Assembly (NCBI RefSeq): GCF_050624435.1
Contig: NC_134546.1
Location: 13,229,001 to 13,293,000 of the forward strand
Direction of reading: 5' to 3'
DNA: 64,000 bases
Origin: Tenrec ecaudatus
Lineage: Eukaryota; Chordata; Mammalia; Afrosoricida; Tenrecidae
The notes beneath the pieces were generated by a model. It had not been told where the DNA came from. It ran no database searches and saw nothing but the letters and a program-made list of their open reading frames with translations. Numbering within the stretch: position 1 is the first letter of the stretch; every line of letters starts with the position of its first letter. This document shows, piece by piece, positions 48,293 through 60,004 of the stretch. The position numbers and the translations under genes are program-made.

Positions 48293-48742
48293 AGGAGCCC
48301 TTGGTGGTATAGTGGGTTATGCATTAGGCTGCTAATTGCTAGGTCAGCAGTTCAAACCCACTAGCTGCTCCACTGGAGAAAGATGAGGCTTTCTATATGT
48401 ATCAAGACAGAAAAGTAGGTGAAGGGCGACACCAATCAGTGTGAGACATGAAAAAATAATTTATAAATTTTCAAAGGTTCATGAGAGAGGGAAAAATGAA
48501 GAGCTGATAGCAAGGGCTTAAATAGGAAGAATATATTTTGAAAATGATAATGGCAACAAATGTACAAATGTGCTTGACACAATGGATGGATGATGAAAAG
48601 AGTTGTACGAGCCCCCAATAAAATGATTTAAAATGATTACCATAATAAAGAGCCTCATAAATGCACAAGGGCAGTTGTACCCTGTCCTATAAGGTCACTA
48701 GGAGTTGGCATTGACTTGATGACAGTGCGTTTGGTTTGTTTC
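48293..48742 (+). repeat. AfroSINE split by an L1-3'UTR-like insertion
   Basis: The head, 'ggagcccttggtggtatagtg' to 'gatgaggctttctatatg', ends near 48400. The remaining part ('cctgtcctataaggtcactag' to 'gatgacagtgcg') follows at about 48650-48735. Between them lies a separate element. Confidence 0.8.
48406..48635 (+). mobile_element. L1-3'UTR-like family, truncated copy inside an AfroSINE
   Basis: 'agaaaagtaggtgaagggcg', 'atttataaattttcaaaggtt' and the end 'gtacgagcccccaataaaatg' identify the family. It is 5' truncated to about 230 bp, and because it sits inside the SINE it is younger than that SINE. Confidence 0.75.
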
Positions 48743-48829
48743 TGGAGATGGGAGTGGTTTTTGAGCTAGACTCATTGTTCCAGCAAAAGTTAACCTTTGG
48801 GTTCGTAGTTGATTCAATGACACTATTTC

Positions 48830-49330
48830 TGCAGCCAAGAGAATTGAAATCATATGATCACACCAAAGCTTGTACACCAATGTTCTTAACAATATTTCCA
48901 ATATTATTCATAATAGCACAAAAGTTGAAAAAACTCAAATGCCTATCAACTGATGTGTGGATTTAAAAAGAGTGGTACAGTCTATAATGGAATACTATTC
49001 AGTTGTGAAAAAGAACGAAGTCCTGATAATTTGCTACAGTGTGAATGAACCCTGAAACCAGTAGACTAAGGGAAAGAAGCTAGACCTTAAGAGGCCACAT
49101 AAAAGGCCACTTAAGAAATGTCTTGAATAAGGAAACGCACAGAGACAGAAGTAGATTAGTGGTTGCCACGTGCTTTGGGGAGTGCAGAATAGAGAGTGAA
49201 AAATGGGTGTGGCGTTTCTTTTTGGAGTTGGGAAAATGCTGTGCAGTTTGAAGGTGGAATTCCATGAGATCTTCTAGGATTTGATAGTCAGCTTTGGGAA
49301 TATACCCAAACCCACTTAGGGATAAATTTA
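48830..49330 (+). pseudogene. Old L1 3'-end relic
   Basis: 'attattcataatagcacaaaa', 'actcaaatgcctatcaactga', 'ggaatactattcagttgtga' and 'tagattagtggttgccacgtg' follow the order of old mammalian L1 3' regions. The frames are broken. Confidence 0.7.
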
Positions 49331-49479
49331 GAAGAATCAAGTCTCAATTTTAAAAAGAAAGGCAAACATTGATGAATTTGATGCTATTAAAATTTAGAAC
49401 AGTACCATAAAAGTCTATATAAAATGCTAAGAACTATTATCAATGGTTCTTGTCCATTTTCTACCTCTTGAAAGAGATG

Positions 49480-50455
49480 AATGGCAACTGGAAATACCAC
49501 ATGCTTTAAATTCAGGACAGGAAAAAGACATTCAGGACAGGTGGACATCAGGGTTGTATTCCCTGACCATACGCATTCAATCTGTTTGCCAAGCAGATGA
49601 ACAGAGAAGCCAGACTGTTTGGAGAAGAACACAGCACCAAGATTAGAGGAAGGCTCTTTAACAACGGGCCACGTGCAGAAGACAAAACCTTGCTTGCTGA
49701 AAGTGAGACAGGTTGAACAACTTGCTGGTGAAGATCAAGGATTGTAACCTTCAGTCTGGACCACGATTCCTGTAAAGAAAACCAACATCCTCACAACTGT
49801 CACAGCGGGTCACATCCTGATGAATGCAGAAAAGACTGGCGTCGTCCAAGACTTCCTCTTGCTTAGCACCACAGTCAGTACTCATGGAAGCAGCAGCCAG
49901 GAGATCAAATGTTGCATTGCGTTGGGTCAATCTTCTGCACAAGACCTCTTTAGAGTGTTGAGAAGCAGGGATGCTACTTTGAGGCCTAAGGTGTGCCCGA
50001 CCCTTGTCATAGTATTTTCCGTTGCCTCATATACAGGCGAACATTGGACATTGGACAAGAAAGTCTGAAGAAGAATAGACACATTTGAATTGTGGAGCCG
50101 GTGAAGAATACGAAAGCACCTTGACTGCCATCGGACAAACACATTTGTCCTGAGGTGGCACAGTCGGAATGCTCCCGAGAGGCAAGGATGGCAGTATGCC
50201 ACCTCATGGGCTTTGGACATGTTGTCAGGAGACAGTAGTCCTGGAGAAGGACATCATGCTAGATAAAGTAGAGGGGCAGCGACGAAGAGGAAGGCACTTA
50301 ACGTGGTGGAGTGACACAGTGGTTGCAACATCCGTGGTAAGGATGGAGCAAGGACAAGTGGTGTTTGGTTCTATTGCTCACAGGGCTGCTGGGGATTGGA
50401 ATTGAATAAATGGCACCTGACAACAGCAACAACAACAACAACAACAACAACAATG
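49480..50455 (+). pseudogene. RTE LINE 3' part (reverse transcriptase to tail), dead
   Basis: The plus strand follows the RTE reverse transcriptase and C-terminal region, with stops and frameshifts. Readable pieces include VIVFSVASYTGEHWTLDKKV and RRIDTFELW. At the place of the catalytic Tyr-Ala-Asp-Asp box (about 49664-49678) the frame reads Arg-Ala-Glu-Asp, so the active site is lost. The end 'aataaatggcacctgacaac' passes into (CAA)n at 50424-50451, the usual RTE tail. RTE supplies the machinery for AfroSINEs. Confidence 0.75.
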
Positions 50456-51284
50456 ACGTCGTGCCTATAACTCTTAAGCATCACCCAGTATCCTCTGTGG
50501 TCTTGATCATACTGTATTTCTGTGCACTTTATTGTCAACATAATAAACATTTGCTTATATTTGCATTATAATGGTAGTGTCAAAAGTTGTATCCCAGACT
50601 TGCCCAGTCCTTGCATTTTTTCCCTCTGATAAACTGCCTGTTTGAATCATTTGATTCTATTTCTACTAGTGCGCGCCTCCTGTCTTGATTAGGAATTCTG
50701 TTTAGCTGTGATAGCCCAAACCAGTAGGCAGTATCTTGAACAAATTAGGTATTTGATGTTTTTCACAAAAAGAAAAATCTAAAAGGAGAAACTCCAGAAT
50801 TGATCTTTTGCTTTCAGGATGTCAGTGGAGTTCACACTGTACTATCCTCGCATCCCCATTAGTCTCAAGGTGACTGTGTCACCCACAGCACCGGGCCTGT
50901 GTTCCAGGCATGAAGCAGTAGTCAGTGTAAATCGCACATGTCACTTGAGTGTCACCTCTCCCTCCATCTCCAACACGGTTTATACTGAGCCTTCCTGGAA
51001 GACCCAAACTAGGTCACATGACCACTTCCAGGCAAGAACTTTGCTGTGTTTGTCAAACACCTCTCCATCCTTAACTTGAGTTCTGCAGACAGAAATAAAG
51101 AGAACCGATCTTGAGAGGAAATCGGAGGCCTTCCGTCATGGTCATACTGATGACAGCTGTGGTGATGATCATCATGAACAGAGTGTTTTCCTCTGTGGAG
51201 TCTGTGTTCCAGGCCAGGGCCGTGGATTTTGCATATTTTTTATTGTTCAGTCTTCATTAGAATCCAAGAGGAAAGCCCTCTTAC
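50456..51284. other. Unrecognised intergenic DNA
   Basis: An 86-codon frame at 50819-51079 has no domain. I recognise no repeat here. Confidence 0.4.
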
Positions 51285-51390
51285 TAGCATCAATGTAAAG
51301 TGGAGGAAATTAAGATGCAGGCCTAGTAACTTATTGAATGCCATACCTTAGAGAACTTGAGTCCATCTGTCTGACTCCAAGGCTTACCAA
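51285..51390 (-). repeat. MIR relic, reverse
   Basis: 'aagtggaggaaattaagatgc' and 'cttgagtccatctgtctgact' resemble the reverse complement of MIR. Confidence 0.45.
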
Positions 51391-51522
51391 TTCACCTGGC
51401 AGAGAGATGAGACTGTCTGATACTTTAAAGCTTGACATTCTTGGGAAAACTTATGGAGCAGTTCTGCACTGTACTATAGGATGTCTATGATTCAGAGTCA
51501 ATTCTGCAGCAGTTAGCAGTGT
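51391..51522 (+). repeat. AfroSINE, 5' truncated
   Basis: 'gagagatgagactgtctgata', 'gagcagttctgcactgtacta' and 'gattcagagtcaattctgcag' follow the body and tail of the family. Confidence 0.7.
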
Positions 51523-51539
51523 GTGTGTTGGAAGGGGGG

Positions 51540-51660
51540 GTAGTCCTGGGACTGACCCAGTTTTAGTACTGGAAATCCCCCCTCCCAGGAAAACTCCCCA
51601 TCCCTCCCTGGACAAGTGGACATCCATTGGAACTCAAACCACATACACGGTCAATTAAAG
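51540..51660 (+). repeat. Possible hAT-type MITE relic
   Basis: 'gacccagttttagtactggaa' with 'cctcccaggaaaactcccc' is similar to the stretch at 24.8 kb. The termini are not clear. Confidence 0.35.
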
Positions 51661-51776
51661 TTTGTTAAAAGTTTAATGAATACTGTTCGTTTTTGATAAA
51701 TAATAAAAACTTTCAGTATGCTAAGAATATCTACTGCTATTGATTTAAAATCAACCCAGAGTGACACGATACGATT

Positions 51777-52169
51777 CAGGGGTGGGGAATCTTTTTATTT
51801 TTTGCCAAAGGCCAGTTAGATTTTTATAACATTATTCACTGGCCATACATATTTAGCAACTTAACAACTAACCTGCTACATTTGGTCAAACATTTAATGA
51901 ACTCACCCCTGAGGTGAAGTGTGTGATGTTAGCTAGTTGATCGGCCTTATATGACCTGAGAAGCCCTGAATTGTGTACTGGTTTTTTGTCGGGCTGTTGA
52001 CTGCAAGATCAGCGCCAGAGACCGTTAGAAGAAAGAAGGGTCTTTCTATGCCCGTAATGTGTTACAGTCTCTGAAGCTCATGGGCTATCCTATAGGGTCA
52101 CTATGAGTTGACATTGACTTGATGGCAATGAGCTTTTATGGCCCGAGGGCTGGACATTCTCCACCCCTG
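51777..52169 (+). mobile_element. hAT-type element with an AfroSINE inside
   Basis: The left terminus 'caggggtggggaatc' and the right terminus 'gacattctccacccctg' are inverted repeats matching at about 13 of 15 positions. The start CAGGGGTGG is typical of hAT elements. Positions 51970-52140 are an AfroSINE inserted within it. No matching 8-bp target duplication remains visible, so the element is older than the one at 32105. Confidence 0.65.
51970..52140 (+). repeat. AfroSINE inside a hAT element
   Basis: 'gggctgttgactgcaagatca', 'gggtctttctatgcccgtaat' and 'gtcactatgagttgacattga' follow the family order. Confidence 0.8.
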
Positions 52170-52679
52170 TTAAAAGAGAGGTCTTGTAGGTTTTATGGCT
52201 TTTAAAAATATGGTTTATTCCTTTGCTTTTATGTTTCGATATTCTTCCCATCCCAACCAGACCATTTCTATATTTTCTTCTGATTCTTTTATGGCTTTAG
52301 CTTTGACGTTGTGACTCAAAGTAAAACGGGATATGCAGGAATGGACACAACTTTTATGCACATGTTCAACTTTCCAGGTTTGGGTAAGTGTTTCAGAACT
52401 GTAAGCTTATATGTTTGATATGTTCATCTCAGGAACTGATTAAAAATCCATAACGTAAGAGAATAAAAACCCTTTCCGATGCATTCCCAATGTGCAGCAC
52501 ACGTGTATCTGATCTGCAACCGGCAATCATGTCAAAATGTGTCAGCTCATTTCGTATTCCTTTTAACTGCCCTTTGATTAAGGGAGCGCCCTATCAACTT
52601 ATGTACGTTTGCAGTCAAATCTACTTTCAAATTATTAGCACCTGGTGGGAAACAGCCTTCCCATGCTAAGCACCATTTA

Positions 52680-52795
52680 AGAATATCCACTGCTGTTCAC
52701 TAAATTCCAACTCATAGTGACCCTGAAGGGAAGAGTAGATCTGCCCCTTAGGGTTTGTAGGGCTATAATCTTGTCTTATTTATAATCCATTTGAT
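52680..52795 (-). repeat. AfroSINE fragment, reverse
   Basis: 'ccactgctgttcactaaattc' and 'aactcatagtgaccctgaagg' are the reverse of the SINE tail. Confidence 0.7.
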
Positions 52796-53179
52796 GATTT
52801 TGATATATCATCATAAAGACTACATGTGACTAACTCTTTACACTGAAGCTTTGTTCTTGCAAAAAAATGGCAAATACAGATGTTGTGGATGTAGACCAAG
52901 CAGGTGTGGTGCTCGGCTGAAATGATAAATCACCAGTTCCAAACATCTTTATGTTGGAAAACGTGATGTCATTAATGCTTATCTTAAACCAGTGGGTCCA
53001 ACTTAACTTTGTAGCCAGCAGAATGGTAAAACAGTTATGTGAATTCACTGTGCTCCACCAGTAATTATTAGAAAATAAAAGTATGCTGTAGTTTAGGGGG
53101 GGCAGCAAAATGTAGTTGTCGCTGTTGTTGTTTTTTGTGATAAAGGGATGAAGCCCTAAAATTCAAAAAGACTTTCTTA

Positions 53180-53375
53180 CCATGAATTTGACACTAACCT
53201 GTGGTGACACCAGTCGTGCATGTTACGAGGAGAACTATGCTCTAGGGGGGTTTCAAGTGGCTGTGATTTTGGGGAACTTCCTCACCATGCGATGCTTCTG
53301 GAGTGTGGTTGAGTGGATTCAATCCACCAACTCTTGGATTAGTATCCCTCCTCAGACCATGTGCACCACTTAGGG
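53180..53375 (-). repeat. AfroSINE (second subfamily), reverse
   Basis: 'ctgtggtgacaccagtcgtgc', 'ggtttcaagtggctgtgattt', 'gagtggattcaatccaccaac' and 'ccatgtgcaccacttagggg' are the reverse of an AfroSINE variant also seen at 61.0 kb. Confidence 0.65.
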
Positions 53376-54089
53376 GCATGGGCAGGGCCAAATGGTCAAT
53401 AGGTTAAACTTGCAATCTGCAAGATCTCTGGTGCAAGGTCTCAACTCTGGCATGGGGAAGGACCCATCGGTAATGCATACTTAAATAAATATGGCTGTGT
53501 TCCAATCAAACTCTAGTGACACAAGGAGATCATCTGCCAGACTTGGCTTGTGAGGGATAGGTGGACTACCATGTGTAATCAAAGATCGTGTTCCTTCACA
53601 ACTGAGTTTCTTTGAATTTGGCGTGTCCGAATCAGTGCCTGTGCTGGAAAAGAGACACAAGTGTCCCTTTCCTTGGTGCTTTAAGAGTTTAACTTGAATA
53701 TCTTAAGAAACAATTAAATGTGCATCCAAATTTGTAATTTAGAGCGCTAGGTATTCAATATTGTGATAAATAAGGACAAACCCCAACAACTGTAAAGCAC
53801 CCCTATGCTCCCCTGTCTCCTAGTTTCTGTTTCATTCAGGTAGCAAGTAGAGAATACAAGATTTCTTCTTAATACCATTTTTAAAAATTATTTTGTAAAT
53901 CAAGATAACAGAAAACTTTCCTTCTGTTTCGGTCAATGCACCCAGGGTACAATAGACACCTGTGTATTCACTTCAGCTTGGGGGTCATTGATCACAATGC
54001 AAAGCTACATATAATGCTCAGGGACCCTGAGACCAGAAGAACTAAATGGTACCCAGCTGCTACTACCAATGTGTCTGAAAATTATCCTA

Positions 54090-54312
54090 TAAAAAGATCT
54101 GGATGAAGTGAAAGAAAAATGTGGAACAAAATTGTAAAAAACAAAAAACAGCCTTTTGGGCCATAAAACCCAGGGGAAAGGGAAATGATGTAAGGAGTCC
54201 AGGAAGAAAAATAATGTTTGGAAACTGATTGTGGTAGCAATTGTACACTTCTTCTTGTTGTGGTTGTACTATGGAATGACATGACATAGGAATTAACTCC
54301 CAATTAATAATA
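54090..54312 (+). mobile_element. L1-like 3' end, second type
   Basis: 'gaaactgattgtggtagcaat' and 'gtactatggaatgacatgaca', then 'ttaataataaac'. The motif 'gattgtggtagcaattgtac' recurs in reverse near 22.41 kb and in similar form near 39.4 kb, so this is a repeated 3' end. Confidence 0.55.
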
Positions 54313-54569
54313 AACTAAAAAAAGACCAGTGGAACCCCTGAGTCTATGGCCTTTAGTCACCCTTCTGGTCGGAAAATGAACCTATCGATGGATTGGCCTT
54401 CAGCCCAACTATAGATAGGTCTATTAAGGGGAGCAATAATGATTGAGAAGTATAATTTCTTAGAATCATCAACCACTGGAGGTCAAAAGGGCAGCATTTT
54501 CCCCAAGGACAAAGTTCAGAAGGGTTTGGAAACAAGGAAGAAGGAAATCGGGAAAATGAGACAGTAAGA

Positions 54570-54686
54570 TACCGTATATACTCGAGTATAAGCCGACCCG
54601 AGTATCAGCCAGTGCAACTAATTTTACAACAGACACTGCATTAAGAATGTGCTGAAAACTCGGCTGACACAGGAATATAGATGGTA
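54570..54686. mobile_element. 117-bp hairpin MITE
   Basis: The left end 'taccgtatatactcgagtata' continues 'agccgacccgagtatcagcc'. The reverse complement of the right end starts 'taccatctatattcctgtg' and continues 'tcagccgagtttt'. The two ends are imperfect inverted repeats, so the DNA could fold into one long hairpin. The superfamily is not identified. Confidence 0.55.
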
Positions 54687-56029
54687 AGTCATGTTTAGTT
54701 GTGGGGATTGCAATCAATGACACGAAACGTGTATGAATTGCTGAGTGGAAAACTCAGCTCTGTAAACCTTCAACCAATTTATAATAAAAAACAATTTTAA
54801 ACGTGGGACTCCCCACGGCACTAAACAAATGTATCTTATCTCTTAAGATTAATTTTTCAAGACAACTTTCTTAGGGACCTGGAAATTAAGGGTTGTTTTA
54901 AAAACATCATCACTCTTTGTTCATATCCTGTAAAACCATGGTTCTTATATTCTGCCTTAAATAATTTGGAAACTTGTAGTATTTCCAAATAAGTGTTTTT
55001 TGTATGGATAAGCCCATGCATGGGTTGAACTATAGGAATGGATTTAGAAAAAACGTAAAAAGGACTAAACAATCAAATTAAAAGGACTACTTTCAGCAGG
55101 ATTGGTCATTAGTGTCTCTTAAGAGCCTCTGGATATTCTACCACCGATCTCCCAGCTCCCAGACTCTCACCTAACCAGCCTGATGATATGTGATGGTGGG
55201 CATTTCCCTCCTGACTGTCCCTTACCTTGTCCTTTGTGAGTGGTGTTCCGGGGCAGGGTGGGGTGGGGTGGGGTGTAGATGAAGACCAAGGAAAGGAAGT
55301 CTACATCTGTCTCATGATTCAAGGGAGAGTGCGTGATGGAAGAGAGCGAACTGGTGGGCCTAAGGTGAACAGGTAATAGCTAGGAAAGAAAGGCATTCAA
55401 AAGCACAGGGCATGGGGTTAATATTGTTTTAAACAGATTGTCCTTGAGGAAGAGAGTATTTATTGAAAAAGAAATTGAAAGTATCCATGAATTGATAAGA
55501 TGGGCCATGATTGCCTTTGGTATGTTTCTTGCTCACTCTTAAAATACCATGTGCATACCCTCTCTCTTACAGACACAAACACAAGAAACGATTGATAATT
55601 TTCCAATTGCAAAAGAAATACACAATTAATGAGCAAACCCTTGAGAACGCACGAGTGCGCTGATAAGAATTACCTGTCCGTGACCACACAGAGGGATCGG
55701 TGAAAATTGGGGTTTATGCACTTCCCTGACTTTTTCCTTTTCCTCTGACCTCCCCTTCCCCTTTGTCCCTTTCTTTCTACTAATTTCTTCTTTTTACAAA
55801 AAAATAATCCACCTCCTCAGATACAATATTTCATAAATTGCATTTTTTTGGTTTACCAACATGTCCAAATTTCTCTACATCTCTTTACCATTGTGTGTTT
55901 TTCTGAACACAATTTAGCAGAATCATTTATCGGCTTCATTTAAATTTTCAGGTACAAAAAAAACCCCATAAGAGTTACAAAGCAATTCAGAAATGAGACA
56001 AAAATGAAGGTAGAGCTTTCCGCTCAGCT
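54687..56029. other. Unrecognised intergenic DNA
   Basis: A short (GGGGT)n tract lies at 55250-55276. Otherwise no gene or repeat family is recognised. Confidence 0.45.
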
Positions 56030-56655
56030 CTTCCCCTTGGAAGAGGGCCATAGGCAACCATGGCACCCAGCTGGAGTGGCAGGATCCTGAAGCCCCACTT
56101 CCACAAGGACCCGGCGGTTGTCCACGTGGTCCAACCAGCCCGTGGGGAAGATCCTCAGGCGCAAGGCCCCACCAGTTCAAGCGCCCCGCCCAATCGCCCC
56201 GCAACCTGTTGCCGGCCCAATGCGGCCCATCGTTCGCTGCCCCACGGTGCGCTATCACACAAAGTCCATGTAGGCTGGGGCTTCAACCTGGAAGAACTGA
56301 GGGTGGCTGGCATCCGCAAGAAGGTGGCCCTCACCATGGGCATCTCCGGGGACCCCCGGAGGCGCAACAAGGCCACCGAGCCCCTGCAGGCCAAAGGGCA
56401 GCGGCTGAAGGAGTCCTACTCCAAGCATACCTCTTCCCCAGGAAGCCCTGGGCCCCCAAGATGGGAGACAGCTCTGCGGAGGAACGCCAACTGGCCACGC
56501 AGCTTACTGGACCCGTGATGCCCATCCTTCTATGAGAAGGAGGAAGCCCAGGTTGTCACACAGGATGGACTTCACGGCCTTCGCCAGTCTCTGCCTGGCC
56601 CGTGCCAACGCCTGGCTCTTTGGCATCTGAACAAGGAGGCTGCAGGGCAGGATGT
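56030..56655 (+). pseudogene. RPL13: RPL13 processed pseudogene
   Basis: The start codon is at 56060, preceded by 'agggccataggcaacc' like the RPL13 leader. The frame opens with MAPSW and then KPHFHKD. After an early frameshift it returns as [34 protein letters not shown] and QRLKES. Near 56425 it shifts again, giving [17 protein letters not shown] and [11 protein letters not shown] in another frame, and later ARANAWLFGI followed by a stop. The real protein is the 60S ribosomal subunit protein eL13. Continuous coding without introns, with several frameshifts, shows a dead retrocopy. A compound microsatellite follows at 56684. Confidence 0.93.
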
Positions 56656-56680
56656 GGAAAAGTAGTAGTAGTTTAATAAA

Positions 56681-56683
<3 letters not shown>

Positions 56684-56718
<35 letters not shown>

Positions 56719-56734
56719 ACACACACACACACAC

Positions 56735-56818
<84 letters not shown>

Positions 56819-56820
56819 AA
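56684..56820 (+). repeat. Compound (AC)n(TC)n microsatellite
   Basis: About 55 bp of AC units with one 'at' interruption pass into about 80 bp of TC units. Confidence 0.95.
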
Positions 56821-57000
56821 AGTAAAAACCTTAAATGCTGCTGCTAAATGTTCCTGACAGTTATTCTGATGACTTGAAAGGGGATGTTGGTTAGTATAAA
56901 AATTATCCTTGGGACATTTGGGGCTAAGGATACTTCCGGGTGCTGTCTTTCAAGGCAGGACTTCTCAGAGCCTTTACGACTTTACCACAGAGTTGGTGCT

Positions 57001-57172
57001 GCCTCTCAGCCATCCTACAGGGCAAGCTAGAACTGCCCCTGAGTTCCCGGAATCGTCACTGTCTCTGGGCGTCAACAGCCCCATCTCTGTCCCGAGGAGT
57101 GGCTGCACCTTGCAGTGAACGACAGACCTTGAGCACAGCCCAATTTGAAACCACTAGCCACCAAGGGCTCTC
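57001..57172 (-). repeat. AfroSINE, reverse
   Basis: 'ctagaactgcccctgagttcc', 'gccccatctctgtcccgagga', 'gaccttgagcacagcccaa' and 'ccactagccaccaagggctct' are the reverse of body and head. Confidence 0.8.
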
Positions 57173-59060
57173 CTGTTCACAAAAGGAAGCTAAATGCAGT
57201 CCCCAAACTCATTTGATGAGAGAATTTAAAGAGCATCCCTCAGAACATACATTGGTAAACAGTTTTCTTTAGCCACCTCGGCACAGGTGTCCTGTCACAG
57301 CCTTGCTGATGAGCTACCTTTTAGGTGGTTAATGGAGAGATGTTAGGGTTTCTCTGACTTGAAACACACCTGATGGCAGTGAGTTTGAGGTGATTGAAGA
57401 AACTGGGTAAGAAGCTTAATAGGTCACAGAAATTTATCCATATCAATAATTGAGGGACTATGTTATCATCTCTAATGGCCGCAAACTCTTCCACTGTTTT
57501 TTATGCATGATGCGCTTAATCAGCCTCTTACTAGGGTGTATATAGGTTGCACGGCCCATCCCCGATTTTGTATTTGTAGATTATGCCAAAATCAACAGCC
57601 TTATATCTCTATTTTTTCATACTTGTCCAGTTACCCACTTAGGACAAATTCTTTAAAAAGAAATAGCACATGCCCTTTAATTTTATTTGTATTCCCAGAT
57701 TACTGTTTCTGTCCAGGAATGTAACAGTTTTTCCTAGTAGTAGAATAAGAATTTAACTCAAGTGTCTACTGTCTTACTTCTGAAGGACAAAGAAAGAGAA
57801 GCAGAACGGGCTATTAGAAATACGTTTTGCTAAGTACTTGCAATTATTCACAATGCTGATTTATTCAGATTTTTAAAGTATGGGACCTGGAGGCTTCCCT
57901 CCGATGTCCTCAGCATTACAAAATATAAACATTTTCCATATTCTAAATCCCCAAATTGTTATATTCCCCTATAAGAAGCAACTCCAGTCACAAAGCAGAA
58001 ACTTAGCTTCTGAGTTGTAAGCGCAAAGGAAACACATTTGGAAGCCGTGTGAAGATGTAGGACTAGATCCTTACGTTTCTCAAAGTCGTTTGCCTCTCCT
58101 TAGTAATTAAACCGGCCGTGCCGTGTCTGGCGTCCACTGGAATGGTGGCTGCACTTCACTAAAAGTCTCATCAGACATTTTCTTGGAGTTTACATTTGCC
58201 AGGGGGTGAGGGAGTCGCATCCTGCTTAAAATAAAAAGTAAGAAAGTCAATCTGTTTCATCAGATCTTGCCCCTCTGAGTCTGGGTCTCTGCAGAAAGGA
58301 TTTTGAACGGCAACAGACGGGACAGAGCAAAGGCTGTTTTCCGCTTCTGTGATGGACTGAGATCACCAATGTTAACATTATCCCCAAGAATACTTTTTAA
58401 TTTATATCAAAACTGTATAAACAGGGTCACCAGAGCGAAATGAGATGTCAGTGACCTGTGAAGATGAAGAAGTAAACAAAAGGTCTTAAAATAAGCATGT
58501 AACCTGAACACCTCGCAGGTCACCGCGTATGGAGAGGCCGTTGTTTACATAGAGATCGGGGAAATTACTTCGCACTAATTCTGTTTGTGGCAGGCACCTT
58601 CTTCCCGATCTATCAATGGAATGGCGATGGATGGGAGCTTCACTGTCTGCTTTGAAGGGCTGTGGAGAAAGGCGCAGGAAACATCCTTCACAATCACGGG
58701 GCAAATTTCGAAGCTTCCCATTCTGACCCGGAGCTGGTGAGCTCAAGCTAAATTCTTTAAGAGAGGTATTGGAGAGGCAGGAGGGCAGGTGTCAACCAAG
58801 ATTAAAAGAGTGAAATACGGTGGGCAGGAAAAGGTAGATGGATTCACTAAGATGCACGTGTGGTCAAGGATCTCTTTGAAGCGGAAACTTCTGTCTTCAA
58901 AAGCCGTTCCACCCAGATGGAGAACAAATGGCATCATGTCATGGGGTGGCTAAAACACATGCTTTGGGTTCAAGGGTGAAGGAGTGGTGAGTCCCCCAAA
59001 TTTCATGTGCAAGGGAGATGATGCATTTAAAAAAATCACTTCTATAATGCATTTAACCCC
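57173..59060. other. Intergenic DNA, nothing firmly recognised
   Basis: Positions 57360-57385 ('cctgatggcagtgagtttg') may be an isolated SINE tail. Other short frames have no domain. Confidence 0.4.
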
Positions 59061-59064
59061 GCCC

Positions 59065-59246
59065 CCATCTCCAACCCCCCACTGCCAGTGAGTCAGTTCT
59101 GATACAGGGGTTTGAAGGTTGTGAATCTTGAGAGTTTGTGATTTTTTTTCTGGGAGCACATAGCCTCATATTACTCCTGTTGAGTGGACTGTGGGTGTGA
59201 ACCACTGACTTCATGGTTAGCAGTCCAGTGTACTACCAGGGCCCCA
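59065..59246 (-). repeat. AfroSINE, reverse
   Basis: 'ccactgccagtgagtcagttc', 'gtgtgaaccactgacttcatg' and 'gtgtactaccagggcccc' are the reverse of tail and head. Confidence 0.75.
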
Positions 59247-59704
59247 ATATAATGATGCATTGGTCACTGAAGCAAATAAAACACTTGAAGAAATACTTTT
59301 CCTAAAGGAAGCAAGGGCTATGTCAACCATCCCAGTAGATTTAGTGATTGTGGCTGTGTTATCACACTGTGCTATCATACTGTCTAGAATTTTAGTGAGG
59401 GTCTTCTATTAATAACTATGTGCCCCCTTCTAGCCCCTCCTCCAAAGTAATGCAACCTCCCAGCACCTGACTCCATTGTGGCAGTACTTTCTTCCTCATT
59501 ATTTCCTGCTAGGATAGATGTCAAGAGTAAATGTGTTGCTACTTGCAAAGTAGTTGAAGATGCACTGTGCCGAGTTTTGCTGCTTATCATCCTGTTTGGT
59601 AGCTTCAATTATTTGATTTTTAATGACTTTGCTCCTTTAGGGTTACTTTTCAGAATGGAAACAATCCATAGGGTCCTTTCCAAAGCTTCTTAGTTAATAA
59701 CTAC

Positions 59705-59912
59705 AACTTGTTGCTGTTGTGCACTACCCAATAGATTACAACTCATACGGACACAAGATGATGGAGCAGAACTGCTCCCATAGGGTTTCCCAGCCTGGGA
59801 TCTTCATGCAGCAGATAGCCAGGTCTTTCCACCCCCGATCTACTCATGGGTTTGAACCACTGTCCTTTAGGGTACCAGTTGAATGTTTAACCACTTCTCT
59901 GCCATCAGGGAC
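59705..59912 (-). repeat. AfroSINE, reverse
   Basis: 'actgctcccatagggtttccc', 'tcatgggtttgaaccactgtc' and 'aaccacttctctgccatcagg' are the reverse of body and head. Confidence 0.8.
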
Positions 59913-60004
59913 TAATGAGCAGTGCATGTTGTTTAAATGGGATATCACTCCTGGAAGAAGAAGTGGGTGTTAGGGCCATGGAGAGAGGTTCTTAGGACAA
60001 ACTT

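Noticed and set aside
56060-56518. A working ribosomal protein gene
   Set aside because: There are no introns, conserved blocks fall in different frames and the end is disrupted, so it is a processed pseudogene.
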